DNA of 35,344 nt, from NCBI GenBank assembly GCA_016871535.1, contig VHCZ01000038.1, positions 1 through 35,344 on the forward strand. Reading direction: 5' to 3'. This document shows, piece after piece, positions 24,879 through 32,738 of the stretch; within the stretch, counting starts at the first letter, position 1, and every line of letters begins with the position of its first letter. A model generated the notes under the pieces. That model was not told where the DNA came from and did no database searches. It was given only the letters and a program-made list of their open reading frames with translations. Source of the stretch: Verrucomicrobiota bacterium. Its GTDB lineage: Bacteria; Verrucomicrobiota; Verrucomicrobiia; Limisphaerales; SIBE01. The position numbers and the translations under genes are program-made.

Positions 24879-26285
24879 TCAGAACTGAAAATAGAGAAAC
24901 GGGTTGAAAGCCTGCGAGAACATCGCCATGAGCGAAACGGCAAACAACGGCACTACCACGGCGACTCGCCCCCACGTCACCGGTGACTGCGACCAGTCAT
25001 GCGCTTGCCACGGTTGAAAGACCAACCCGGCGCACACGGCCATGACCAGCAGGTGGTACGGGGTGTAAATCATGGCGCCGAGCAACGGCGCTACGCTTCC
25101 CAGTTGGCCAAAGCCAAACATCGCCCGGAAATACTCCAGAGCCTCCGTGAGATTGTCCGCCCGGAACAAAACCCAGGAGAACAGCATCAGGAGAAACGTC
25201 AAACCGATCCGCCCCGGCCGGGGCAACGCATCATAAATGCTCCGTTTGCCCCGCCACCTTTCAGCCGCCAGAAGCAAGCCGTGGAACGCGCCCCACACCA
25301 CAAAATTCCATTTTGCTCCGTGCCACAAGCCGCCCAGCAACATCACCACGATGAGATTGAAGTAAGTCCGTCCTTCGCCCCTTCGATTGCCGCCCAGCGC
25401 AATATACAAATAGTCCCGCAACACGCTGGACAACGAAATGTGCCAGCGCCGCCAAAGGTCCGTGATGCTTTCCGAGCGGTATGGCGCGTCGAAGTTCTTC
25501 AGGAATTCAAACCCCAGCATGCGCCCCAGCCCCACGGCCATGTCCGAGTAACCGCAGAAATCGAAGTAGATTTGGAACGCGTAAGCCAGCACGCCGGCCC
25601 AGGCATCGAGCGCGCACGGATCGGCGGTGTTGAAAACCGCGTCCGCCACGAGGCCGCAGGGGTTGGCGAGCAGAATCTTCTTCGCAAATCCGACGATGAA
25701 GATGGCCACGCCCGAAGCGAACCGCGACACCGTGTGTTCGCGTTCGTGCAGTTGCGCCGCCAGCGTCTTGTAGCGGATAATCGGCCCGGCCACGAGGTCC
25801 GGAAACAACGCCACGAACGCGGAGAACACCGAGAACGACTTCGCCGGCGTGGCGTGCCCGCGATACAAATCGATGATGTAGGTCAGCGAGTGAAACGTGT
25901 AGAACGAAATGCCGATCGGCAAGACCACCTGCAGCACGCGGAACTGTTGCGCCCCGACCGCCGCGAGGATTTGGTTCAACGTCTCCGCGGCAAACATGGA
26001 GTATTTGAAGAATCCCAGAAAACTCAGATTCGTCACCACACAAGCGACGACGGCGAGTTTCTTTTGCAGCGCGGTGGCGCCGGGGCGGGTGATGACTTTG
26101 CCCCAGACAAAGTCCATGACGGTGGTGAACAGCATGAGGCCCGCGAACCACGGCTCCCACCAACCATAGAAGACATAGCTCGCGAGCGTGATCCAGACGT
26201 TCCGCCAGCGATACGGGAGGTTGTAATACACCAGCAGAAACAACGGCAGAAAATAGAAGACAAATACCTGCGTGGTAAAAACCAT
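24879..26285 (-). CDS. MBOAT-family O-acyltransferase (AlgI-like)
   Basis: A 468-aa polytopic membrane protein. Hydrophobic segments start at VFVFYFLPLFLLVYYNLPYRW and continue to the C-terminus. Family blocks include VVLPIGISFYTFHSLTYIID, FPDLVAGPIIRY, QIYFDFCGYSDMAVGLGRMLG, LWRRWHISLSSVLRDYLYI and GGLWHGAKWNFVVWG, which holds the conserved catalytic His. AlgI-type MBOATs carry acyl groups across the membrane for polysaccharide O-acetylation, working with an AlgJ/AlgX-type protein, here encoded by the next gene. The ATG is at 26283-26285. The length is close to that of AlgI. Confidence 0.93.
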   Translation of the reverse strand: MVFTTQVFVFYFLPLFLLVYYNLPYRWRNVWITLASYVFYGWWEPWFAGLMLFTTVMDFVWGKVITRPGATALQKKLAVVACVVTNLSFLGFFKYSMFAAETLNQILAAVGAQQFRVLQVVLPIGISFYTFHSLTYIIDLYRGHATPAKSFSVFSAFVALFPDLVAGPIIRYKTLAAQLHEREHTVSRFASGVAIFIVGFAKKILLANPCGLVADAVFNTADPCALDAWAGVLAYAFQIYFDFCGYSDMAVGLGRMLGFEFLKNFDAPYRSESITDLWRRWHISLSSVLRDYLYIALGGNRRGEGRTYFNLIVVMLLGGLWHGAKWNFVVWGAFHGLLLAAERWRGKRSIYDALPRPGRIGLTFLLMLFSWVLFRADNLTEALEYFRAMFGFGQLGSVAPLLGAMIYTPYHLLVMAVCAGLVFQPWQAHDWSQSPVTWGRVAVVVPLFAVSLMAMFSQAFNPFLYFQF

Positions 26286-26456
26286 AACCGGATAGCTCGT
26301 TTAATCATGACCCAGGGAATCTCATCCCGTCGCAATCGGAGAAAACCCAAGGGAATCCCCTTCCATGCGCGGCGAAAGCATATTCTGCCGCGCGATCATT
26401 TCAAGGTTCGACCAACACGGCCACAGCTTTCGGATCGACCGGATCGACTGTGGCGC

Positions 26457-26485
26457 TTGAGTTCTGGCGTCGAACAGCGCATACT
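26457..26485 (+). promoter_or_regulatory. Putative promoter of the DUF5678 gene, leaderless layout
   Basis: TTGAGT (26457-26462), 17-bp spacer, CATACT (26480-26485), then exactly 7 nt to the ATG at 26493, the same distance as for metF and uvrA. Confidence 0.5.
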
Positions 26486-26492
26486 TGCGGCG

Positions 26493-26744
26493 ATGAAGAA
26501 AGACATGCTCGATCCGGCGAAACTAGCCAGCCTAAATCAGTGGCTTGCCGAACCCATGGATGAGATCGTCCACACATACGCCGGGAAATTTGTCGCCGTT
26601 CACGAACAAAGGATCGTCGCGATTGGAGATTCCTACCGGGATGTCTATGCGGGCGCAGAGAACCAAGGACTCGATGAGATTCCATTCGTCATGGAAGTTC
26701 CAACCGCCGATGAACTCTCTTCATCCCTGCCCACTGTTTTTTGA
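26493..26744 (+). CDS. DUF5678-like small protein
   Basis: An 83-aa protein. The core YAGKFVAVHEQRIVAIGDSY, then RDVYAGAENQGLDEIPFV and MEVP, has the DUF5678 layout (an aromatic/Gly-Lys strand, 'VA' strand, then a helix and a final VP strand). Its biochemical role is unknown; in other genomes such genes often accompany small aspartyl-protease-like proteins, which are not seen here. The ATG at 26493 is supported by a promoter-like -10 box 7 nt upstream. Its 3' end overlaps the start of the ThuA gene by 35 nt in another frame. Confidence 0.65.
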   Translation: MKKDMLDPAKLASLNQWLAEPMDEIVHTYAGKFVAVHEQRIVAIGDSYRDVYAGAENQGLDEIPFVMEVPTADELSSSLPTVF

Positions 26745-28698
26745 AAAGCCGGATGGTTCGCGGCAGTCGCTCCTGGTCTTCCTCATTGGCCTTCTTGTCC
26801 TCGGCCTTCACGCCGCGCGCGCGGCGGATCAGCCAAAGAAGATCGTTCTCATCGCCGGCCCCATCACGGGCCATCCGAAGGAATCGCACGAATACGAAAA
26901 GAACGTCACCTTGCTCAAGCACCTTCTCGAAACTTCGCCCTCTCTTCAGGGCAAACTCCTGGTCGAAGCTCACTTCAAAGGCTGGCCCAGTGATCCGGCA
27001 ACGCTCTCGGACGCGGACACGATCTTCCTCACTTCCGACGGCAGCGACCGCCGCGAAACGGACCATCCGCTTTACGTCGGAGATCGATTGAAGATTCTGG
27101 AGCGGCAGATGCAGCGCGGATGCGGTCTCGTGATGTTTCACTGGAGCACCTTCAACCCTGTGCGCGTTCATGATCAGATCACCGAGTGGGCGGGCGGTTA
27201 CTTCGATTACGAGACGGGGCCCGGGCCCCGCAAATGGTATTCGGCAATCCAGACATGGCAGGCTCGGAGCACTCTTGGAACGCCGGATCATCCGATCACG
27301 CGCGGCGTAAGGCCGTTTGACACCCAGGAAGAGTACTATTACCGCATTCGATTCCGCGACAATGACCCGCGCCTCAAGCCCATCATCCTCACCCGCCCGC
27401 CCAAAGAATCCAGCGACTTTGCGGTCGGTTGGGCCGTCGAACGCGCCGATGGCGGACGCGGCTTCGGCTTCACGGGCGGCCATTTTTACCAGAACTGGTG
27501 GAATCCGGATTTTCGGAAACTGATTCTCAACGCCATCGTCTGGAGCGCGAAGGTGGAAGTCCCGCCCGGCGGCGTGGAATCCGAACCCTTCGAGCGGTTC
27601 AAAGCGCTCATCCTGACCGGCCACAATCATCCAGCCCACGATTGGCGCGCCGTAACCGCGGCCCTGATCCTAGCGCTCGAACAGGATCCGCGCGCCGTTG
27701 TGCACGTCACCGAAAACATCGAGGACCTCGCCGCGGAAAAAATCCACGGCTACGACCTTCTCGTGATGAATTACTGCAACTGGGACAAGCCCGGCTTGAG
27801 CGACGCCGCAAAGGCCAACTTCGTTCGCTACCTCCAAAAAGGCGGCGGACTCGCGCTGATTCATTTTGCCAATGGCGCGTTCAATCTCACGCTCCCGAAC
27901 AACCAGGACTCCGACTGGCCGGAGTTTCGGACCAACATCGTCCGGCGCGCCTGGATGGCCGGGGAAGGGCGCAGCGGCCACGACAACTACGGGCCCTTCC
28001 GGGTCGAGATCACCGAGGCGAAGCATCCAATCCTCGCGAGGCTTCAGTCTTTCGACACGGTGGATGAGCTTTACTTTCGCCAGGAGGGTGTCGCGTTAAT
28101 CGAACCCTTGGCCACGGCCCGCTCCAAGGTCACCAGCAAAGACGAACCGATGGCCTGGGCCTACAATTACGGCCAAGGGAAAATCTTCCAAACGGTGCTC
28201 GGTCACGCGGACGAATCGGTTCGCAAGGCGGCCGCGCTCATCCGACGCGGCTGCGCCTGGGCTGCGGGCCGAAATCAAATCCGCTTCGACCCGCCGCCAG
28301 AATTGACCGAAGGCGCGCTCTTCCGCGAAGGCAGCCCCTGGACGCCAGAGCAATCCCGCAAGCGCGCAGAACGTTCGAAGGAAATCCAAAATGCCACCAC
28401 AGATGCCACAATGGTCGCGCGAACGAAAGGCGTGGTATTGGTGAGCGCGCGTTCCCTGGATCGGGTAGGGCGAAGTGTCCTCGCTGAGCCGATCAACCAT
28501 CGTCCACTCAACGGCTCGGCGGCTCGCCGGGACGGGCTCGCCCTACCATCGAAATTGCTTAATTCAACAGCAGTGCACCCCAGCCCTCATGCTCAGGGAG
28601 AGGGAGCATCGTTTACCGCGCCAGGAGGAACCGAGCGTGCCCGCTTTGGCGAGACCCGGGCTGCGCTCTCCCCTCACTCCAAAGATGAACCCAGATAG
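26710..28698 (+). CDS. Secreted protein with two ThuA-like domains and a repeat-derived tail
   Basis: About 662 aa. From ATG 26710 a signal peptide (SLLVFLIGLLVLGLHAARAA) is followed by a first ThuA-like, glutamine-amidotransferase-fold domain (KIVLIAGPITGHPKESHEYEK, GLVMFHWSTFNP, GFTGGHFYQNWWNPDFRKLI) and a second one (FKALILTGHNHPAHDWRA, YDLLVMNYCNWDKPG, GGGLALIHFANGAFN, GKIFQTVLGHADESVRKAA). ThuA proteins are linked to disaccharide use, often beside DUF1080 proteins. After about codon 28390 the protein no longer resembles the family: the frame runs through an 84-bp element (28464-28547) and then other repeat DNA to a stop at 28698, so roughly 100 C-terminal residues are repeat-encoded and the native stop seems lost. 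The start lies within the preceding DUF5678 gene. Confidence 0.82.
   Translation: MNSLHPCPLFFEKPDGSRQSLLVFLIGLLVLGLHAARAADQPKKIVLIAGPITGHPKESHEYEKNVTLLKHLLETSPSLQGKLLVEAHFKGWPSDPATLSDADTIFLTSDGSDRRETDHPLYVGDRLKILERQMQRGCGLVMFHWSTFNPVRVHDQITEWAGGYFDYETGPGPRKWYSAIQTWQARSTLGTPDHPITRGVRPFDTQEEYYYRIRFRDNDPRLKPIILTRPPKESSDFAVGWAVERADGGRGFGFTGGHFYQNWWNPDFRKLILNAIVWSAKVEVPPGGVESEPFERFKALILTGHNHPAHDWRAVTAALILALEQDPRAVVHVTENIEDLAAEKIHGYDLLVMNYCNWDKPGLSDAAKANFVRYLQKGGGLALIHFANGAFNLTLPNNQDSDWPEFRTNIVRRAWMAGEGRSGHDNYGPFRVEITEAKHPILARLQSFDTVDELYFRQEGVALIEPLATARSKVTSKDEPMAWAYNYGQGKIFQTVLGHADESVRKAAALIRRGCAWAAGRNQIRFDPPPELTEGALFREGSPWTPEQSRKRAERSKEIQNATTDATMVARTKGVVLVSARSLDRVGRSVLAEPINHRPLNGSAARRDGLALPSKLLNSTAVHPSPHAQGEGASFTAPGGTERARFGETRAALSPHSKDEPR
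28464..28547 (-). repeat. 84-bp GGTAGGGC palindromic element, copy B
   Basis: Begins GGTAGGGCGAA and ends CTCGCCCTACC. Its reverse complement matches copy A (7023-7106) at the outer arms (GTCCCGGCGAGCCG) with a diverged middle. It lies in the 3' extension of the ThuA gene and is read without a stop. Confidence 0.82.
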
Positions 28699-28771
28699 AC
28701 GCAGATGGGAATGGATCAGTCCTCCCTCTCGAAAGGAAAGGAGTGCGGGCAGCCTGCCCGCCCGCTTCTCA
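28548..28771. other. Repeat-derived stretch between the ThuA and phosphatase genes
   Basis: Contains fragments of CTCTCCC/GGGAGAG-type repeats (GCTCAGGGAGAGGGAGC near 28592, GCTCTCCCCTCACTCC near 28667), an ATGAACCCAGATAGACGCAG heptamer-type unit, and GCGGGCAGCCTGCCCGC at 28746-28762, a near-perfect palindrome just before the phosphatase ATG. No separate gene is seen. Confidence 0.5.
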
Positions 28772-29407
28772 ATGGTTTCGGCTAAACGATGCGCAGACAA
28801 GCTGTCCGCGCTCCTTCTTGCCTTCCTTGTCCAAATACTCCTTCCATTCTGTGCCGTTCCCCAGTGCGCGGCAGTTGACCAGACTCCGAAGGCCGCCGGC
28901 CAAACCAATTCCACGCCGAACCGCGCCCCGGCGGTGAAACTCGAGCGCCCTGGCGTAAAGAATCTCTATCAAGTTGCTCCTGGCTTATACCGCTGCGCGC
29001 AGCCGACCGCGCGCGGCATGCGCGAACTCGAAGCCCTGGGAATCAAAACCGTGATCAACCTCCGCCCGTTTCATTCCGACAAAGACGAAGCGAAAGGCAC
29101 CTCGCTGAAACGCGAGCGCATCTCGTTCAAGACGTGGCATCCCGAAGACTCGGACGTGATCCGCTTCCTGAAGATCGTCAGCGACACCAACCGCGCCCCG
29201 TTCGCGGTGCACTGCCTGCACGGTTCCGACCGCACCGGGATGATGATTGCCATCTACCGAATCGCATTCGAAGGCTGGACGAAGGATGAGGCTATCGCGG
29301 AGATGACCGGACCTGACTTCGGTTTCCACGAAATTTGGCAGAATCTCATCCGTTATCTCCGCGCGCTGGACGTTGGGAAAATCAAACGGAAGGCGGGGAT
29401 CAAATAG
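28772..29407 (+). CDS. Secreted dual-specificity/tyrosine phosphatase-like protein
   Basis: A 211-aa protein. The N-terminus has a signal-like segment (LSALLLAFLVQILLPFCAVP). The phosphatase core contains NLYQVAPGLYRCAQPTARGM, GIKTVINLRPF, and the active-site loop VHCLHGSDRTGMM, which fits Cys-x5-Arg with the usual Ser/Thr following. The general acid Asp may be in WHPEDSDVI. It would hydrolyse phosphate esters on protein or small molecules outside the cytoplasm; the substrate is unknown. ATG 28772 is preferred because the upstream open frame is repeat DNA. It ends 17 bp from the convergent ileS stop. Confidence 0.85.
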   Translation: MVSAKRCADKLSALLLAFLVQILLPFCAVPQCAAVDQTPKAAGQTNSTPNRAPAVKLERPGVKNLYQVAPGLYRCAQPTARGMRELEALGIKTVINLRPFHSDKDEAKGTSLKRERISFKTWHPEDSDVIRFLKIVSDTNRAPFAVHCLHGSDRTGMMIAIYRIAFEGWTKDEAIAEMTGPDFGFHEIWQNLIRYLRALDVGKIKRKAGIK

Positions 29408-29424
29408 CCGCTTCGGAATGGCGG

Positions 29425-32232
29425 TTAGCCAGAGACCGCCGCTACGGCCTTCACGCATCGGCTACACAGGCCGGGATGTTCATGATGCGAACCCACGTCC
29501 GTTTCCCAATGCCAGCAGCGTTCGCATTTCTGGCCGGCGGCGCGTTCGACTTTAAGGTCTTCAACCTCGGCGGGCGGGGCGACTACGAATTGTGAAACGT
29601 TCAGGAGTTCCTGAAATTGTTCTCGCTCGGACAGGACCGCCTTCGGCGTGTTCGCGCCCGGGGTCAAAATCACTTTTGCTTCAAGAGCTTTGCCAATGAT
29701 CTTTGCCTGACGTTGTTCCTCCAGTTTGGGCAGAACCAATTCGCGGTATTTGAAGAGGTCGTCCCAAAGCGAGGTCTCGGCGTCGGGGAGCGCGAAGGCG
29801 CGGGGGTGCCATTCGAGCAAGTGCACCGAGTCTGCCTCCCGGCCAGGCACAAACTCCCAGGCTTCGTCTGCCGTGAAGGCCAGCACGGGGGCGAGCATCT
29901 TGCACAGACTCGTGACCATTCGATACAGCGCGGTCTGCGTCGAGCGGCGCCGATGGGAGTTGGCCGGGTCGGTATAAAGCCGGTCCTTCACCAGATCGTG
30001 ATAGATCGCCGAAAGCTCCACCGCCGCGAACTGGCTGAGCTTCTGGTAAACCACATGGTATTGGTAGGCGTCGTAAGCGGCAGCGACCTGTTGTTCGAGC
30101 GCGCTGAACTTGCCAAGAACCCAGCGATCCAGGCCGGTCAGCTCTTCGTCCGCCACCGCCTGTTTGGCAGGATCGAAGTCGTAGAGATTGGAGAGTTGGT
30201 AGCGCAGCGTATTGCGCAGCAACCGATAGGTTTCAGCCACTTTGTTGATCCGTTCTTCGCTGACCACGATGTCATTTCGAAAATCTTGCGAAATGACCCA
30301 GAGCCTCAAAATGTCCGCGCCCCACTTTTGCACGTAGGTTTCTGAAGTCTGCGGTTTCTCATAGCCTCCCTGGCCTTGTTTGCTCTTGGAAATCTTTTCC
30401 CGGTCCGCATCGACCATGAAGCCGTGCGTCAGGACCGTTTTGTAAGGCGGCGCGCCCTGGCCGGCGAGCGAGATCAACAAAGAAGATTGAAACCAGCCGC
30501 GGTGCTGGTCGCTTCCTTCCAGATACATGTCCGCCTGGAACGGTCTGTCATTGCCTCGCAATTCCGGGCGCCGCGCGGTGACGGCCCGTGAGGACGAACC
30601 GGAATCAATCCAGACATCCAGGGTGTCGCCGGATTTTTTCACGGCTTCTGGTCCCGCCCAATTCGCCGGACGCAGCAGTTGCCACAGTTCTACGTCGGAT
30701 TTCTCGAACCACATATTTGAGCCGTGCTGCTCGATCAAATCGGCCGCGTTGCGGACGATTTGGGGGTTGAGGATCGGATTGCCTTCTGCGTCGTAGAAGG
30801 CGGGAATCGGCACGCCCCAGGTTCGTTGCCGCGAGATGCACCAATCCGGTCGCGTTTTGACCGCGGCTTCCATACGGTTCTTACCCCAATCCGGAATCCA
30901 CTCGATTTGCTCGAGGGCCGCGAGCGCCTTGTTTCGGAAATCCTCGTGATCGACGCGGATAAACCACTGGTCCATCGCGCGAAAGATGACGGGCGTTTTG
31001 CTGCGCCAACAATGCGGGTAGCTGTGCAGGTAATCTTCCTGATGCACCAGCGCGCCTCGCTCTCGAAGCAGATGAAGGACCGCCTCGTTCGCCTCGCTCT
31101 TGCGGTTCTTCTCCAGGATGGCCTTTCCCAGCAGTTCCGTTGGCATCTGCTGCGCGACGGGCAAATCGTTCGTGTGAGCGAAACGTCCGTCGTTATCGAC
31201 CGGCGAATAAATCGGGAGGTTGTTCTGCATGCCGAGCAGGTAATCCTCCAGACCGTGGCCCGGCGCGATGTGAACGAAACCCGTTCCGGTCGTGTTCTCG
31301 ACAAAACTGTCGCCCGCGAAGAGACGGCCCGTGCGCGCCGCGAACGGATGCCGATATTCGACTTGCCGAAGATGCTCCGCGTCGAGACTGCGGACGATCT
31401 GGTAGTTCTCCCATCCGCAGCGCTGGGCGACGGTCGAGAGCAGCAGCGTCGAGACGATGTAATTCTCGCCCTGCGCATGGATCAGCGAGTAACTGAAGGT
31501 CGAGTTGTAAGCCACGGCAAGATTCGCGGGCAAAGTCCAGGGCGTAGTCGTCCAGATAAGGATCGAAGTGTTCGGATGTCCGAGGAGGGGAAACTTCACA
31601 TAAACGCTCTGGCTGACGTGGTCCTTGTATTCGACCTCCGCTTCCGCCAGCGCGGTCCGGCACGGGATGCTCCAGTACACGGGCTTCTTGCCGCGATAGA
31701 CGAAGCCCTTTTCCACGAGGTCCGCGAAAAGCCGCAATTCCTCGGCTTCGTATTCCTTGTTGAGCGTGAGATACGGCTTGTCCCAATCACCCAGCACGCC
31801 CAGCCGCTTGAATTGCGTGCGCTGGATGTCGATGTATTTCCGCGCGTAGGCGTCGCACGCGTTGCGGATCGCGGCCGGATCGGTGTTCGTGTCGCCGGCC
31901 TTGCGCATTTCCTGGGAGACCTTGAATTCGATGGGCAAGCCATGGCAATCCCAGCCCGGCACGTAGGGGGCATATTGGCCCCGCAAGCTGTGGTATTTCA
32001 CCACGATGTCCTTGAGAATCTTGTTCAGCGCGTTGCCGACGTGGACGTCGCCATTGGCGAACGGCGGGCCGTCGTGCAACACGAATTTGTCGCGTCCCGC
32101 GCGCCGGGCTTGAATTCGCTCGTAAAGCCGGGAAGACATCCATTGCTCGATCCGTTGCGGCTCTCGCACGACCAGGTCCGCCTTCATGGAAAAGCCGGTC
32201 TTCGGCAAATTCAGTGTTTCTTTGTAATCCAT
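29425..32232 (-). CDS. ileS: Isoleucyl-tRNA synthetase
   Basis: A 935-aa cytosolic class I enzyme that charges tRNA-Ile and edits valine. The N-terminus (MDYKETLNLPKTGFSM) is typical. The HIGH motif is present as PPFANGDVHVGNA (near 57-67) and the KMSKS loop as KISKS near 613. The editing domain carries WTTTPWTLPANLAV and GTGFVHIAPGHGLEDY, and DVWIDSGSS marks the return to the catalytic core. A C-terminal zinc-binding segment has CERCWHWE and CSRC, as in the bacterial-type (IleS1) group. The start is the ATG at 32230-32232, giving the normal length; 18 codons of open frame upstream overlap the promoter. No lesion or repeat insert is seen, in contrast to most large genes around it. Confidence 0.97.
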   Translation of the reverse strand: MDYKETLNLPKTGFSMKADLVVREPQRIEQWMSSRLYERIQARRAGRDKFVLHDGPPFANGDVHVGNALNKILKDIVVKYHSLRGQYAPYVPGWDCHGLPIEFKVSQEMRKAGDTNTDPAAIRNACDAYARKYIDIQRTQFKRLGVLGDWDKPYLTLNKEYEAEELRLFADLVEKGFVYRGKKPVYWSIPCRTALAEAEVEYKDHVSQSVYVKFPLLGHPNTSILIWTTTPWTLPANLAVAYNSTFSYSLIHAQGENYIVSTLLLSTVAQRCGWENYQIVRSLDAEHLRQVEYRHPFAARTGRLFAGDSFVENTTGTGFVHIAPGHGLEDYLLGMQNNLPIYSPVDNDGRFAHTNDLPVAQQMPTELLGKAILEKNRKSEANEAVLHLLRERGALVHQEDYLHSYPHCWRSKTPVIFRAMDQWFIRVDHEDFRNKALAALEQIEWIPDWGKNRMEAAVKTRPDWCISRQRTWGVPIPAFYDAEGNPILNPQIVRNAADLIEQHGSNMWFEKSDVELWQLLRPANWAGPEAVKKSGDTLDVWIDSGSSSRAVTARRPELRGNDRPFQADMYLEGSDQHRGWFQSSLLISLAGQGAPPYKTVLTHGFMVDADREKISKSKQGQGGYEKPQTSETYVQKWGADILRLWVISQDFRNDIVVSEERINKVAETYRLLRNTLRYQLSNLYDFDPAKQAVADEELTGLDRWVLGKFSALEQQVAAAYDAYQYHVVYQKLSQFAAVELSAIYHDLVKDRLYTDPANSHRRRSTQTALYRMVTSLCKMLAPVLAFTADEAWEFVPGREADSVHLLEWHPRAFALPDAETSLWDDLFKYRELVLPKLEEQRQAKIIGKALEAKVILTPGANTPKAVLSEREQFQELLNVSQFVVAPPAEVEDLKVERAAGQKCERCWHWETDVGSHHEHPGLCSRCVKAVAAVSG

Positions 32233-32257
32233 CTGAACTCTTGTTTCAGGAGCGCGC

Positions 32258-32286
32258 AACGTAACAACCGCGACTGGGAGTGTCAA
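32258..32286 (-). promoter_or_regulatory. Putative ileS promoter
   Basis: On the minus strand, consensus TTGACA (32286-32281), a 17-bp spacer and TACGTT (32263-32258), with a 25-nt leader before the ATG. The short leader leaves no room for a T-box riboswitch between this promoter and the gene. Confidence 0.55.
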
Positions 32287-32333
32287 CGGGAGGGCGCTTC
32301 TCTCCGCTTTGCACTTCCCATGAACCGCCTCTT

Positions 32334-32408
32334 CGGACCGTGGCCTTTAGGCCGCTTCAACGATCGACTGCGGAGAGTGCGCGGAAGCAGCCTGAAGGCT
32401 GCGGTCCG
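32334..32408. repeat. Nested hairpins CGGACCG...CGGTCCG
   Basis: Outer arms CGGACCG (32334-32340) and CGGTCCG (32402-32408) enclose GGCC-ttta-GGCC and GCAGCC-tgaa-GGCTGC. It occupies the region upstream of the ileS promoter. Confidence 0.65.
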
Positions 32409-32643
32409 CCCGGTCTCAGGTTCATGGTCCGAGTGCATGGTTCTGAAACCAAGGCAACTTTCCATGAACCCGATAGGGACGGATTCCGAACGGATTCCAC
32501 TTCGTCCCTGACTTTACTCTGCGATCGGAAGGACAATTTCAGGGACGCGGTGGAACGCGTCCGGAACGCGTCCTTATCGGTTCATGGTCCGTCCGCACGG
32601 TTCGATGGTCGTGGGGGTTTCCCATGACTGAACCGACTTTTGA
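32409..32643. other. Repeat-like non-coding DNA between ileS and the ceramidase gene
   Basis: No gene is supported. TTCATGG units recur (near 32413, 32462 as the inverse, 32580). Around 32474-32512 and 32540-32572 there are hairpin-like stretches (AGGGACGGATTCC / CACTTCGTCCCT and GGGACGCGGTGGAACGCGTCC). These have the same short-stem, repeated-arm style as the other families but are single copies in this window. Confidence 0.5.
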
Positions 32644-32709
32644 CCGCGGATTTCGCGGATTTCACGGATGTTGAAGCGGGCTTATCCGTGTGATCCGTGT
32701 AATCCGTGG
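32644..32709. repeat. ATCCGTG heptamer hairpin, copy 2
   Basis: Left arm CCGCGGATTTCGCGGAT plus TTCACGGAT (32644-32669) pairs with ATCCGTGTGATCCGTG plus TAATCCGTGG (32684-32709) across a 14-nt loop. It lies 30 bp after the ceramidase stop codon (32739, minus strand), so it could end that transcript. Confidence 0.72.
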
Positions 32710-32738
32710 GTTGAATCAGGTTCGTGGAGACTTCCACC

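Noticed and set aside
24999-26492. A long plus-strand open frame opposite the MBOAT and AlgJ genes
   Set aside because: The protein is rich in Arg, Gln, His and Pro without domains. Only its last 83 codons, from ATG 26493, form a real gene (DUF5678).
32233-32280. T-box riboswitch before ileS
   Set aside because: The predicted leader is only 25 nt and no stem I or T-box sequence is visible.
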